From: Taudactylus pleione
Lineage: Eukaryota; Chordata; Amphibia; Anura; Myobatrachidae
Reading direction: 5' to 3'
Length of the DNA: 64,000 nucleotides
Assembly: GCA_031769625.1 (NCBI GenBank)
Contig: JAUIMM010000601.1
Span: 4,594,501 to 4,658,500, forward strand
The position numbers and the translations under genes were made by a program. Shown piece after piece: positions 1-10,873 of the stretch; positions within the stretch are counted from its first letter, which is position 1, and each line of letters starts with the position of its first letter. The notes beneath the pieces were generated by a model. It saw only the letters and a program-made list of their open reading frames with translations, searched no databases and was not told where the DNA came from.

Positions 1-59
1 AGGGCACATATTTAAGTAAGGGGGCGGGACCAAATTACTTGATTCTTGTAGAATCGCGT

Positions 60-236
60 CATTAGGTCACGCCCCCTACTCGCGGACCCACCGGTCTGAA
101 AGAAAATTCTCCTTATTCTGCCCACTTCAGTAGGAAGTGGGCAGAATGTGGGAGAAGTGCCTACCCTTCCGGGGATGCGGGGGGTTACCCGAAAAATCGC
201 GAGTCTCCCGCGACTTCCGGTAGGGTAGGCACTGAT
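60..236. repeat. Foldback sequence, possible MITE fragment
   Basis: Two inverted repeats are visible. One is a tight hairpin at about 119-143 (CCCACTTC paired with GAAGTGGG). The other is a wider one whose arms at about 157-175 and 216-234 pair CCTACCCTTCCGG with CCGGTAGGGTAGG. The style resembles the hairpin-rich MITEs elsewhere in the window, but no matching termini or target duplication were found. The remainder of 1-439 has no recognisable gene. Confidence 0.4.
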
Positions 237-439
237 GATACCACTGTATGTAACTGTAGCACTGTTTAACCCCTGCTGTTACCAATAAACCTGCAAGCCT
301 GGTTAAGAGCAAAATGGGTCATATTTACATCTTAGGAAATACTACTACCTGTGTGCTGTGTTGTCATGGAAAAATAGGCACTTTTAAAAATATAGAGCAT
401 TGATCAATCAAAGGTTCCTTTTTTTAAATACTGGACAGC

Positions 440-575
440 AGTATTGCAGCTACAGTGGCAAACACAGGATTTCTAGAGGATGTTTCCAAATGCATTAATT
501 TTAAAGTATCACATAAAGTGCAGTGTATGTAATACTTGAAACATGTGCAGGGCCTGTGATCACAAAGAACACGGA
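440..575. repeat. Dispersed repeat, left part (copy A)
   Basis: This stretch (acagtggcaaacacaggatt and onward) resembles 8297-8471. Its apparent continuation (atgtggcagtagg, then atcctgtct) lies at about 7035-7070, on the far side of the Ngaro element. The second copy of that continuation lies at 9450-9475. The simplest reading is that one old repeat was split by the Ngaro insertion and the other by the hAT element at 8472. The similarity is diverged and judged by eye. Confidence 0.35.
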
Positions 576-869
576 GGTCAGTCTATATGACAGTAGAGTC
601 ATAAACCTCCAGTCTGGTACTCTGTACACTCAGGGACACTGGGGGCTAATTGCTTGGGGTAGGGGTTTATGGTCATTTTGTTTTAAGCCAATGGTATGGC
701 TGGTTTGCTAGGATGGGTGTGTTTTATAGGTTTTATGAGTATTTAATGTTAGCTTGCCCTCTCTCAATTTCCTGATCTTGGACAGAGAAGTACTACATTT
801 GATTCATTGATAATATTTAATTTCTACTGACATCTTTCTTTTATATTTATCTACTACCTTTCTCCTGTA

Positions 870-922
870 CCTCTTTTACTTTCCTACTCTTTCTTTCTCT
901 CCATACTTTTCTTTTCTAGTGA
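870..922 (+). promoter_or_regulatory. Strong 3' splice-site-like sequence before gag start
   Basis: A long pyrimidine-rich run ends in TTTTCTTTTCTAG directly before the first ATG (922-924) of the gag-like frame. This is what a splice acceptor looks like, and it would suit an element whose 5' leader is spliced. No matching donor was identified, so the function is inferred. Confidence 0.3.
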
Positions 923-3230
923 TGGATTGCCCCCGCAGGGCTGCCGCCATTCCTGCTCGCTATTTGGTGGACATGGTGGGCGGCGGGCCTGTCGCCCCGG
1001 GTGGGGCTGGGTGTGCCCACGGTCGCGGTCGAGCCCGGGACTGGGCTTCTATCCGTGGTATGTGGGGGTCTATTACCCCGGGGTTACTGAGTAGGGTGTA
1101 GCAGAGGAGCGGGGTGCGAGTTGGACCCAAGTGGTTGGCTGCCCCCGTTCAGGGGGATATTTTGGAGGCTGATTCACGGAGGCGACTGTTGCACGTAGGC
1201 TCCCAGGTAACTATGTACGGGCCCGTAGTTCAATGCTGAGCAAAGTCACAGCCACCGTTTTGACAGCCTGAGTAATGGGGGACATGAAATGGAGGACACT
1301 GAGGCCCTGATTCAGAGCCGGACGCTCTGACAGAGCGCTCGCTCTGAATCAGAACTGTCCCTCTATTTTTTTTGAGCGGCCTCCTGGCCGCTCGCATAGC
1401 TGTGGGTGACCACCCACAGCTATAGCGAGCGGCCAAAATGATGGTCACGATGGTCGAGACCATCGCAACCATCGGGCTTGCGACGAGACCCTTGTGGTAT
1501 GGTCTCATCTGCCGCAAGCCCTGGAGTGCTTTCGGCTCTATCAGAGCCAAGAGCACTCCCACTGACATCACTTGTGATGTCAGTGGGGCCGGCCCCAGAC
1601 GGTAGGCATTCCCATTGGAATGCCTCCATCTGGCCAGGCACGCCCACCAAAGGAGGCGTGCTGTCACTCACCATCGACAGCATGCCCCCTTTGTAGCGAG
1701 ACCCATAGCAATGGCTTGGCCGTCGCTCTCCGGATCTCGCGCATGCACACGATGGAGCCGGCTCCCTCGTGCGCTTGCACACTGTGCCAATATCGACCCA
1801 CTTGCGAGCGCTCAGCGCTCGCGAGCGGGTCTGAATCAGGCCCTGAGTGTGCTTCATCAGGCTCCTGTTCTATGAGTAGCATAATGGGGTCGCCTTCTGC
1901 GGCCCTTGGGGATGTTACAGGGGGCAACGCGGTAGTTTCTCACAAAACCCGATCATATGCTGAGGTGGTGCGGGGGGCACGGGGGGTTGAGGCGAGTGGT
2001 GATGTAGTCCCTGTAGCCGCAGATCAAGTTCCTGGGACTGCTGGGGGCGAGTTAGGGGTAGTATCTGCGCTTTGTGCTTCGCTGTTGTCAGCTTTGGTAC
2101 CGCTGCTCCCAGCTGGGCACAGCGGGGGGGATGTTGGCATGGGCACTAATAATCGGAGCCCAACCTCGTTGCCAAGGGGTTTAGCCACAGCGCTGGGCCC
2201 GAATTTGGCTGCGGCTTTGCAGAGGGTTAGGGGGCGCAATACGGTGGGGGCTTCTGGGCCTCCAGGTGTGCCCAGGATGGTGTCGGAATTTTCTGGTTGT
2301 GTTCCCACAGGTGAATTGTCTACTGGTGCCAACATGCAGAAGAGAGAGCTGAACATGGAGGATGGGGCCGAAACTAGTGCTGGCCCGGCAGTGGTGTGGT
2401 CTGGTGAGTCATCCTCTAATCCGGATTCGGTGGTTTCCAGTGGTGGGAGTGAGTCTAGTGATGTGCTGCATGAGTGCTCCCGGCGGCGTGGGCGGTGGGC
2501 CTCGGGGAGTAATAGTTCTTCTTCTACTGATTCCTCCTCTAATTCTGGAAGGCACAAAAAGAGGGGTAAGAAGGCTTAGCACAGACATCATTCCTCCACC
2601 AGTAGCTTGTCTGACACATCGGTGTTGTCAGACGAAGTGCTTTGCGCCAACACGGCCTTGTTGAGGGGGGTGCGCTCCGGAGTGAGGGACAGGATTAGGA
2701 AGGGTCATTTTGTTAATATATTTGCTCTTACTAGTAAGGCAAAGAAAGCATGGAATGCTGCTAAGAAGAAGGGAGGCGCGGGCATGGACACGTGCATGTC
2801 TTACCATAATTGGCTCAAGGGGATGTATATTTTTGCGTCTTGCTACCTAGAAACGCATCCTGATGAGCATATGAAGGTTATACATGTACCTGATACATGA
2901 GATGGTGAGTTCCACGCGGGGTAACGCCTGGCAAATATACGAGGAATTTCGTCGGAAGCAGCATGGAAAGGAAATTATTGACTTCAGAGCTAAGGATGTG
3001 GAGGTATTTGTTGATGTTACACAGCCGCTTTGGGTGCCGCAGGAGGGCATCCCTCCTAGGCGGACCTTTGGCCATGGGGGGGTGCTACAGGCAGTGGGGC
3101 CAAGGCGCCTGCGTCGTGGCTTGGCCATGGAAAATGTTTTGCCTATAATAATGGGAAATGTGTTTTGAGGGCAAAATGTCACTTTCGGCACTGTTGCATC
3201 AGATCTGGTGGACCACACCCCATTAAAGAT
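922..3230 (+). pseudogene. gag: Ngaro gag-like ORF1, broken
   Basis: The frame starts at ATG 922, stops at 1101, and is interrupted by the MITE at 1303-1843. It resumes at 1847-2579 with an SYAEVV motif and a Ser-rich, basic end, and continues in shifted frames through 2607-2900 and 2884-3168. At about 3147-3225 a CCCH-type zinc finger (C-x5-C-x3-H, ending CHFRH) is followed by a second Cys/His cluster (CCIRSGG, then HPIKDC). DIRS and Ngaro Gag proteins typically end with such a finger. The stretch around KAKKAWNAAKKK and the Trp/Tyr-rich segment NAWQIYEEFRRK also fit that family. At least three frame breaks make it a pseudogene. Confidence 0.6.
1303..1843. mobile_element. Harbinger-type MITE, hairpin-chain subfamily, 541 bp
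   Basis: The termini are GGCCCTGATTCAGAG on the left and, read from the right, GGGCCTGATTCAGAC. A 3-bp duplication TGA flanks the element at 1300-1302 and 1844-1846. The interior is a chain of short inverted repeats, including a near-perfect 30-bp palindrome at 1558-1587 and hairpins around 1380-1430 and 1441-1475. It shares these blocks, in reverse order and orientation, with the MITE at 42576. It carries no gene. Open frames through it on both strands are by-products of its GC-rich symmetry. It landed in the Ngaro gag region. Confidence 0.8.
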
Positions 3231-3309
3231 TGTTCCCGATCAGGGGGAGTTTCTATGGAGGCTCATAGGTGGTGGGACAAATGGCCACAGCCCCGCAGCC
3301 GCCCCACCT

Positions 3310-4890
3310 AAATAGGGGTCCCACTTCAGTTTGTGTGGGGGCTATGTTGGTTTGGCTGGAAGCTTATCCATATCGACCTGAGGTGGAGTTTTTGCGGGCA
3401 GGATTTTGCAACGGGTTTCAGTTGCCGGTGAGTGGTATTGTCAAGGGGGTGGGGGCAGGAATTTACGGTCTGCGAGAGAGTTGACTGGGGTACTGTGGGA
3501 GAAGGTTGATGGGGAAGTGCAGTTGGGGCGCATTATAGGTCCGTTCCAGGAATCTCCAATTGAAGGTTTGATCCTGTTGCCAGTTGGTGTAGTCCCTAAA
3601 AAGGCTGTAGGGAAGTTTTGTTTCATCCACCACCTATCATATCCCAGAGGTGGTTTAGTGACTGACACTATTTCAGAACAGCTCTGTCGGGTCCGGTACC
3701 AGTCCTTTGATGAGGCTTTAGTGGTGGTTCGTTCATTTGGTTTTGGGGCTTTAATGTGCAAACTCGATATTGAATCTGCATTCGTTTGTTGCCACTACAA
3801 CCTTTGGCTTTTAGGTTCATGGGATTTTACTTAGAGGATGGTTTCTATTTTGATAGATGTTTGCCCATGGGTTGTTCTATTTCCTGCTCCTACTTTGAGA
3901 AGTTTAGCTCATTTCTACATTGGTGTTTAGAAATAGGGTCACGGGAAGCTGGCATTGCACATTTGGATGATTTTTTATTGGTAGGTCCAGCTGGGTCGCA
4001 AAGGTGCGCTTTGCTGCTTCGAGATGTGGTGGCTCTTTTTTCTAGCTTTGCCGTACCTCTGGCGTTGGACAAGACTGAGGGTCCCACTGAGAGGCTTTCA
4101 TATTTGGGCATCGAAATAGACATGCTAGGGGGGTTTTGTCAGTTGCGGAGGATAAGATGCGTCGGTTGCATGACGGCATATTACTGTCGCTGGCGGTAGG
4201 TAAGGTTACCCTGCGGCAAGCACAGTCCATTTTGGGGTTATTTAATTTTGCATGCAGAGTTATCTCCATGGGTAGAATTTTTTGTTGGAAGCTGGAAAGG
4301 TTAACAGCAAAAGCTAGGAGCCCGCATCATTTTCTGAGGTTATCAGGGGAGATTCGTCGGGATCTATTGGTCTGGGATCAATTTCTGGATCATTTTAATG
4401 GAGTGCATATTTGACAGGACCCGCCAGCGTCTCATGTAGCTAAACAGCTTTTTACTGATGCAGCAAGTTCATTGGGGTTTGGGTCCTTTTTAGGGGGGAG
4501 TTGGTGCGCTGCGCCTTGGCCAGCTGACTGGATAGTGGAGGGCTTGACTCGCAATCTTCTTCTGCTAGTGCTTTTTCCCATTTTGGTCGCAATGGAGCTT
4601 TGGCAGAAGCGGCTGAGGAACAGGTCTGTGGTTTTTTGGTGCGACAACTTGGGAGTTGTTCAGGCGATCAATAGGCAGTGCTCTGCATTTTTGCCAGCCC
4701 TTAGGGTCATTGCTCAGCTGGTGTTGCATTGCTTGTAATTTAACATTACTTTTTGCGCACGTCACATTGCAGGCATTGATAATTGTATTGCTGATGCGTT
4801 GTCCAGAGGTGACTGGTCTCGGTTTAGGGCGTTGGCTCCTTTTGCTGAACCAATTGGTGAGTTATGCCCCAATTATATTTTGCAGGTGAT
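3310..4890 (+). pseudogene. Ngaro reverse transcriptase and RNase H, broken
   Basis: Pieces in successive frames follow the DIRS/Ngaro polymerase. They run from an N-terminal segment (EFLRAGFCNGFQ) to finger and palm segments at 3484-3834 (VPKKAVGKF, KLDIESAF) and the catalytic box with LDDF at about 3963-3977. The palm end is LSYLGIEIDM near 4095-4125. The RNase H part at 4436-4840 shows TDAAS, MELW, WCDN and a late IADALSRGDW. Frameshifts near 3480, 3800, 4130 and 4410 and a TGA at 4412 interrupt it. The order and motifs leave little doubt about the family, but the copy is inactive. Confidence 0.7.
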
Positions 4891-5720
4891 ACGTCCAGCT
4901 TGGCGGCAGTAGCCCACCGGTCCCTGGGCCCAGGGACTTATCGTGTTTTTCTTGCTTCATGGGAGCCGTGGAGTCGATTTCTTTTGGAACAAGGTTCCAG
5001 AGGTAAGAGCACACGTTCTTCTTGCCTTTGTGTTTTATTTGGGTTGGTTGTCATCCCATGATTGTGTGACACGGGGAGTGTGGGTGCTGGTTATATGACC
5101 GCAGCCCCTCCTCATGTCAGGCACAGTCAGTCGCGGGGACCCAGCAGTCAGGTGCAACGTTTCATGTTTTTTTCCGGTTACTAGTTTGGGGTGTCAGGCT
5201 TTTGGGGGGCGCTTCTGAGATCGCAGACATGTTTCTAATGTTTTGGAAGTGCCCGTTGGATGTTCTTCCACTTCAGGGTTCTGGTTCGATTTTCAGGGCC
5301 AGTTTTTTTTTGGATGGTCTTTGCGATGTTGCACGTGGTGGTTGGGTCGGTTGCTGGTGTTTTTTCCTGCCCAAAACTTATCGGCACAGGTTTTTCTTTC
5401 TGAATACTTGTGCTGTGTGGTAAATCATGGCAGGAGCACGAGCAATCCCATTGAGCGGAAGGATGGCGTCTGGTTACAGGATCGCCGGAATTCCGTTTGC
5501 TTCATCCCAATTTGAGGATTAGCTACTCACCCTAGGTGGGGGTCTTGAGGAATTTTTTGTGTTATCACTGGTTTTAATTGTGGCTGCTGCCCGCTGGTGG
5601 AAGTTTTGTGTTTTTTGCCTCAGGTCAGGTTGGGATCTCTCATCGGCCCATTCTCCCTTGTTCCCTGGTGTAGGATTAACACATAAATAGGCTCAGTATT
5701 AGATCAGTTAGTTTAAATAT
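4890..5720 (+). pseudogene. Remnant expected to be tyrosine recombinase
   Basis: This lies between RNase H and the hydrolase, where Ngaro elements encode a tyrosine recombinase. Short open frames exist (4864-5061, 5202-5515), but I could not identify the Arg-His-x-x-Arg-Tyr catalytic set with confidence. The call therefore rests on position. It could be described simply as decayed coding sequence. Confidence 0.35.
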
Positions 5721-5799
5721 GCCCGTCAATATAGCTTAACGTGCCTTCCTCATGTTACCGTTGCCGTTCCCTAGTTTTATTATACTTAAGTATGTTGTT

Positions 5800-6402
5800 T
5801 ATTAACCTTTACACCTTTTCTGTTTTACCTGATTGTCAATTGGATGATACTTTTGTTTGGGCAGTTGGACATTCCTACAAATTTTGGCTTGCCCGGTCTG
5901 AGGTCTTATTAGGTTCTCGTGAGCAGCCCGAAATGGTCAATATATACGGTGGATTGGGCAGAGAGGTTTGCATTGGCAGGGATTGGAGGGCTTACTCCAG
6001 AGCTCTGTTGAGAGGTATGGGTACCGCCGTTTCCTCATTATCCATTTGGGGGGCAATGACTTAACCTCCCGCACATGCCTCGACTTAAGGATGACCATCA
6101 GGGCAGATCTATTGGCCCTAATTGCTAGGTGGCCCTTTTCTAGGATCATATGGTCTGAAATTGTGCCACGTTTGCTGTGGCAGAGGGCTGTTAGTCCGTT
6201 GGCAGTGGATATGTCCAGGCAGAGGGTTAACTCAGTGGTTAGCAGGGCAGTTGTGGCCCACGGGGGTTCTGTGGTGAGACACCCTGGGATCTCGATTCAA
6301 GGTAGGCAGCTATTTAGGGGATATGGAGTGCACCTGTCTAGAGGAGGGTGCAAAATTTTTGTTTGGGATTTGATTTTGGGAATTAGAAGCCTTGATGTTT
6401 AG
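5800..6402 (+). pseudogene. SGNH hydrolase of Ngaro element, frameshifted
   Basis: Two overlapping frames together show the SGNH/GDSL blocks. The nucleophile block WAVGHSYKFW is at about 5858-5890, and the block III Gly-Asn pair in IHLGGNDL at about 6040-6063. A C-terminal block with the catalytic His in GVHLSRGG is at about 6328-6350. The usual Asp of that last block appears as Tyr (GYGVHLS), so even without the frameshift near 5965 the triad would be incomplete. Some vertebrate Ngaro elements carry an SGNH hydrolase after the recombinase, which supports the element call. Its natural substrate in retrotransposons is unknown. Confidence 0.65.
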
Positions 6403-6778
6403 AGGTAAGGGAAGTAAGTAGCTTTGAGTTGAGGTATGGTGGCGGCTGCGGACTGTAGGGCCTGGTTGTGGCCTGCTTTTATGAATGACCTGTGTCATGG
6501 GGTTAGGGTTATGATTTTTGGTAAATTATAGTTAGCCTTCCCTGGGGGGTTACCCGTGCAGCTGGGTTGGCTTTAGGCCGATGGTAGGGCGTTCAATGGA
6601 TGACCACCGATCCAGGTGGGTCCTGGCCTTCCCAGCTGCGCGGGTGCCCCTCAAGATGTACTTAGGTCACTTTCACCGCAGGGTTGGGCAGGAGGCCCGT
6701 GACCTCTGCGAGTTGTTGGAGGAGGGGCAGTTGGTCCCAACGCATTTGGTAAAGGTGGGCATTTAGCCTCTCCTTTAT

Positions 6779-6817
<39 letters not shown>

Positions 6818-7025
6818 GTTTTAATTTTATTATTAGGCCATTCAGAAACCTCGCCACAATATAAAGTTTGCTTGTTTCAGCTAGGACATTTAAAATAGGA
6901 TGTTTTAAATAGGTTATTCGTTTTTGATAAATAAAAAGGCTGACCATTTGTCCCAGGCAATTTCTGTGTCAGTGTTTTTATTTTAGTGGTAAGATTTGTG
7001 TGGGTGTGCAGAGTGATCTGATGCT
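6403..7025 (+). other. Ngaro 3' non-coding region with (TA)n
   Basis: No convincing gene is present. A short frame at 6581-6766 has no family I recognise. A (TA)n tract occupies about 6783-6813. An AATAAA near 6932 could end the retrotransposon transcript. The terminal repeats expected of Ngaro were not recognised. Confidence 0.4.
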
Positions 7026-7358
7026 AGAGAGTTTATAAGCTGTCAGATGTGGCAGTAGGACCATCCTGTCTAAGATGATTTGCCCTGTATTTGCTTATTA
7101 GCTAGAATACACCCCAACCAACTCTATGGGCTTTACATTTTTAAAGTGATCCTTTTATAGGCCAGACCAGCTTGGTTTAGCCTTTAAAAGTATTGTCACT
7201 TTAAAAATACAGGGAGACTCGCATAAATCCCTACAGCTTCGGAAGTTCGGAGGCTATTATATGTAGCCCTAAATCTCTGCAAAATTGGCTCCTTTTTTGT
7301 TATTTGCTCCTATAGTTTCTTCAGAACCAAGTTCAAGCTACTACTGTATATGACTTTG
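7026..7358. other. No gene seen; right part of split dispersed repeat
   Basis: Positions about 7035-7070 resemble 9450-9475 (atgtggcagtagg and onward). The remainder is AT-rich and shows no feature I can name. Confidence 0.3.
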
Positions 7359-7902
7359 GGGCCTTTTCATCATATGATAAATGGGCTGGTAACCATGCGG
7401 AAACGCTAGTTTCTGCATATTTAGGTTACCGGGCTATTCATCATCAGGGGCCCGATAGGACCCCCTGATATTCAGCAAACTCCAAAAACTGAAAGTTTTC
7501 GGAGTTTGCTTCCGAGAACAAGCGCCATCTTTATACTGTGCTTGATCTCGGAACCCTGGTCCTTCCTATGGGAAGGAGTTCCAGAGATGCAAAGAGGGAT
7601 CAGTGCGGATTCCTCCACCATCTACTCACTACCTCCCCGGCGGCTGTGCGCATACATGATCTGAGGTCACGTATGCGTAGCTGGGACGATGGGGAGCAGG
7701 TAAGTAATGCAGCTACTTCTGTAGTTGCGATACTAACCATGGGGACAACTGCTTTTCGGAGCAGCTGTCTCCACACCGGAGCAATGATGAATTGCTCCGC
7801 TGTCACGTTTCCCCCGCTGAAAGTTGGGTACTTAAGTATCCCTCGCAGTGAGTTCAATACTCATCATTGGAGGCCACATGGCCTCCGATGATGAATAGGC
7901 CC
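7359..7902. mobile_element. MITE with GGGCCTWTTCATCAT ends, hairpin-rich
   Basis: The left end GGGCCTTTTCATCAT and right end ATGATGAATAGGCCC form terminal inverted repeats. The flanks (CTTTG and TTTTG) do not give a clear target duplication. Inside are several hairpins, including one immediately inside the right end at 7862-7893 (GGAGGCC paired with GGCCTCC, flanked by ATGATG complements). Another at 7552-7583 pairs GGAAC with GTTCC. The design resembles the hairpin-chain MITEs, but the ends differ. It has no coding capacity. Confidence 0.6.
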
Positions 7903-8471
7903 TTTTGTCTTTGTTACATATATTTAATCACATATTACCATAATTAAAAAAAAGTATTTTTTGGGCTAGTCCTGCCAATAATTATCCATAACAATTTACA
8001 TTGCAGATGTAACCCATTTGCTGCAGAGGATGAGTGGGATGCATCCTCACATATATAAACCCAGAGTGCAGACAGCATAATTGTGATCTAAACATAATGC
8101 TCTGTTATTTTCGATGTTTTTCTTGGTAAATGTCATAAATATATTCTGGGGAGGGGGGTGAGATTATGGATTACAAATAATAAACATTTGGTGGGCAGGG
8201 TGAAGAATACAGTAAAGAACTTGCAGAAAGGGTATGGTGAACAGTAGAGAACATATAGGGGGGGCAGTGAGGAGTTCAATAAAGAAAATATAAATGGGGA
8301 CAGTGGCAAATGTAGGATTTCTACAGAGGGTTTTCTAAATGTTTGATTTTAAAGAAAGTGTGGCCAGTCCATGAAGAGGGCATAATCAGCACTTAACCAG
8401 CTATAATATATGTCATATGAAGTAACTCTATGAAATAATTCTGACATATACAGGACCAGCAATCATAGTAT
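7903..8471. repeat. Intergenic, diverged dispersed repeat (copy B, left part)
   Basis: No gene is seen. From 8150 to 8296 there are loosely repeated units around agagaacatatagggggg that recur near 9920-9970. Positions 8297-8471 resemble 440-575. The repeat is interrupted at 8472 by a hAT element. Confidence 0.35.
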
Positions 8472-8649
8472 CAGGGCTGCCATCAGAAATCGCGAGGCCG
8501 GTACTGACAAAGAAGGCCGGGCCCCCCCGGGGGATGGCGCAGAGGTAGGTGGAGCTATGTATAATATGGGAGGAGCTACACAGGGGTAGGTTGGACGTCA
8601 ATTAGTGCTAACCCCAGTTTAAAAATTCTCAAAGTTTGGGGTGGGGAAG

Positions 8650-9075
8650 GCAGGATGGGCATGGGGGCACAGGGCTGGGAAGGCTGGACTGGGAGGGCAC
8701 AGGGAAGGCTGGACTGGGAGTGCACAAGGCAGGGAAGGCTGGACCTTAATTGGGGGGCACAGGGCAAGGAAAGCTGCCTGGACTAGGGGGGGAAAGGAAG
8801 ACTAGGTACACTGGGGGGAGGCACAGGGCAGAGAAGGATGGACTGGGGAGGGGGACAGGGCAGGGAAGGCTGGCTGGTTTAGGGTGAGCACAGAACAGGG
8901 AAGGCTGGCTGGACTAGGGGAGCATGGGGCATGGAAGGCTTGCTGGTCTAGGGCAGCACGGGGCAGGGAAAGTTGGCTGGAGTAGGGTAGCACAGGGCAG
9001 GGAAAGCTGGCTGGAGTAGAGGGATAGGGCAGGGAAGGCTTGCTGCACTATGTGGAGGGGCACAGTGCAGGGACT
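8650..9075. repeat. Degenerate minisatellite inside the hAT element
   Basis: Units of very roughly 25-50 bp repeat the theme gcacagggcagggaaggctgg, then ctggactagggg, with variable length. Open frames reading through it (rich in Pro, Ser, Leu and Cys) are artefacts of the repeat. Confidence 0.75.
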
Positions 9076-9100
9076 CCTACCTTGTTTCTTCAGCGGAGAG

Positions 9101-9381
9101 AGCGGGGGCTTGGGTGACAGCAATACAGAATATATGAATCGGCAGCTGGGAAGACACAGCGCCGCTGGCGGTATTTGAAATATGATGCTGCCCGTGCACC
9201 AATCACAGCTCACGGGCCAGCAGCCAATCAGGAGCAGCTGCAATGGCTGCTCCTGATTGGCTGCTGGTCCGCGAGCTGTAATGTCTTGCGGCTGGTGTCA
9301 TATTTCAAATACCGCCAGCGGCGCTGTGTCTCCCCGGCTGCCGATTCATATATTCTGTATTGCTGTCACCCAGGCCCCCGC
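9101..9381. repeat. Long imperfect palindrome, arms about 135 bp
   Basis: Sequence from gcgggggcttgggtgacag (9101) is mirrored by ctgtcacccaggcccccgc (9363-9381). The symmetry centre is near 9241-9243. Pairing includes a run around GCCGCTGGCGGTATTTGAAATAT and the CCAATCAGGAGCAGC arm next to the centre. Transcribed RNA would form one long hairpin. It sits wholly inside the hAT element. Confidence 0.85.
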
Positions 9382-9443
9382 AGTCTCCGGGCCCGGGACT
9401 TCGGGCCTGGCAGTCTCCCCCTGATGGCGGCCCTGCATAGTAT

Positions 9444-10092
9444 GCCATGATATGTGGCAGTAGGGCAATCCTGTCTGAGCTGAATGTTTTTATTTCAGAT
9501 GTGGGCTCAATTCCAGATCATTTGAGCAAGTTTGGTAGTCTGGGTGGGCTGAAAAAGAACCTTGCACTGCCCTGAACATAGATCTACAGATTGGTCTCCT
9601 TATGTACTGGATAGTGTATACAGTATTAATAATTGACTCTTTAGTGTGCCATTATCAGTGCACTCTTAGTGCATGTTTTCCAGATCTCCTAGTTGGTGCA
9701 CAAGTATATTCATTACTGGCTGACACATTTTAAAAGATCAACAGGTGGTGCTAATTATTTCATTTGTGACACTGAGGAGATCTTAAAAACATGCAACTTT
9801 AGTATTATATGCTATTTCTATTGAGGTCATCATAGTGTGGGCTTTCCAGGCAACCATAAACCCACCCTCCCTGCGTTTGCCTATGGTGGAGTACAATAAA
9901 GCGTATATATGCAATGGGGAGCACAATACAGAACATATGGGGGGCACAATAGAGAACATATAGAAAGGCTGGAGAACAACATATGATATATAAGGTGGAG
10001 GACATACCGATATAAAGGGGCAAGTAATGAATAAGATGTGTACATACAGACATAGAGGGGCATATATAGACATAATGGGGTATAGACACAGA
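9444..10092. other. Intergenic; loosely repeated AT-rich units
   Basis: Right part of dispersed repeat copy B (9450-9475), then no gene. Around 9890-10080 units such as ggggcacaatagagaacata recur imperfectly. The short open frames here are low-complexity. Confidence 0.4.
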
Positions 10093-10683
10093 CAGGGCCG
10101 GATTAAGGGGGGGGGCATTGGGGGCATGTACCCCCGGGCCCCCCTCTCAGAGAGGTCCCCCTGCCACCAGGCCCGGCGACGGGGGGGACTAGGGGCACAC
10201 CTGTGCCGGGCCCCGAACTTCAGAGGGGCCCCGAGTGCTCAGGGCACCAAGCACCTTTCTGCCGCGGTTCCGCGGATTGTGTAAACACCCCCCAGGCCAG
10301 GCTCCAAGTGGAGATTCTGCATCGCCTCTTACTTGAACGGGCTGTGGGCGCCGCCGGCGGAGGTCAGATGCTTGCGCTGCGCATACGTTATGCGTGGCGC
10401 CGCGTCAGCGTCATGAACTCATTCCCATCTCATGACGCTGTGTGACTGCCTGCGCCGGTCCTCCACCCTGGCCTCCTTTCTTATTCACCAATGAGGAGCA
10501 GGCGCTGGGCTCAACAACAACAGCAGGGAGCCTATTAGTCACCGACGACACCCGCCGCCGCCTACCCACCACCCGGCAACCTCCTCCTGTTGGTCTGGGC
10601 TGCACCATCCTGGTCTGTGCACTGTCTGTCCCAGTGTTAGGGTAAGTCAGTGACAGACCTTATTCGTTTAGGCAGCTAAATTT
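10093..10683. mobile_element. One-ended hAT-like fragment (CAGGGCCGGATTAA)
   Basis: It starts with the same CAGGGCCGGATTAA end as the complete element at 22272. No matching right end was found before the TA microsatellite, so the element is truncated. The interior is GC- and CpG-rich around 10320-10620 without a recognisable gene. Confidence 0.5.
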
Positions 10684-10735
10684 TTCTTATATAGATTTAT
10701 ATATATATATGTATATATATATATATCTATGTATA

Positions 10736-10774
<39 letters not shown>

Positions 10775-10835
10775 AGATCTATATATATAGATCTATATAT
10801 AGAGAGAGAGATCTATATATACATTTATATGTATA

Positions 10836-10873
<38 letters not shown>

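Larger units (their letters stand above)
575..7025 (+). mobile_element. Ngaro-type tyrosine-recombinase retrotransposon, decayed
   Basis: The order of domains on the plus strand is a gag-like region with a CCCH zinc finger, reverse transcriptase with RNase H, a badly decayed recombinase region, and an SGNH hydrolase. This order matches vertebrate Ngaro elements of the DIRS order. Frames are broken by several indels and stop codons, so the copy cannot be autonomous. The outer limits are inferred from the repeat that appears to be split around it. I could not find the split direct repeats that define Ngaro ends, so the borders are soft. An AATAAA lies near 6932 in the 3' region. A 541-bp MITE interrupts the gag region. 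Confidence 0.7.
8472..9435. mobile_element. Non-autonomous hAT element with 8-bp target duplication
   Basis: The termini CAGGGCTGCCATCAG and CTGATGGCGGCCCTG are inverted repeats, and CATAGTAT is duplicated exactly at 8464-8471 and 9436-9443. The 8-bp duplication and CAGGG ends place it in the hAT superfamily. The 964-bp interior has two parts: a degenerate minisatellite (8650-9075) and a long palindrome (9101-9381). There is no transposase, so it must have been moved in trans. Confidence 0.9.
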
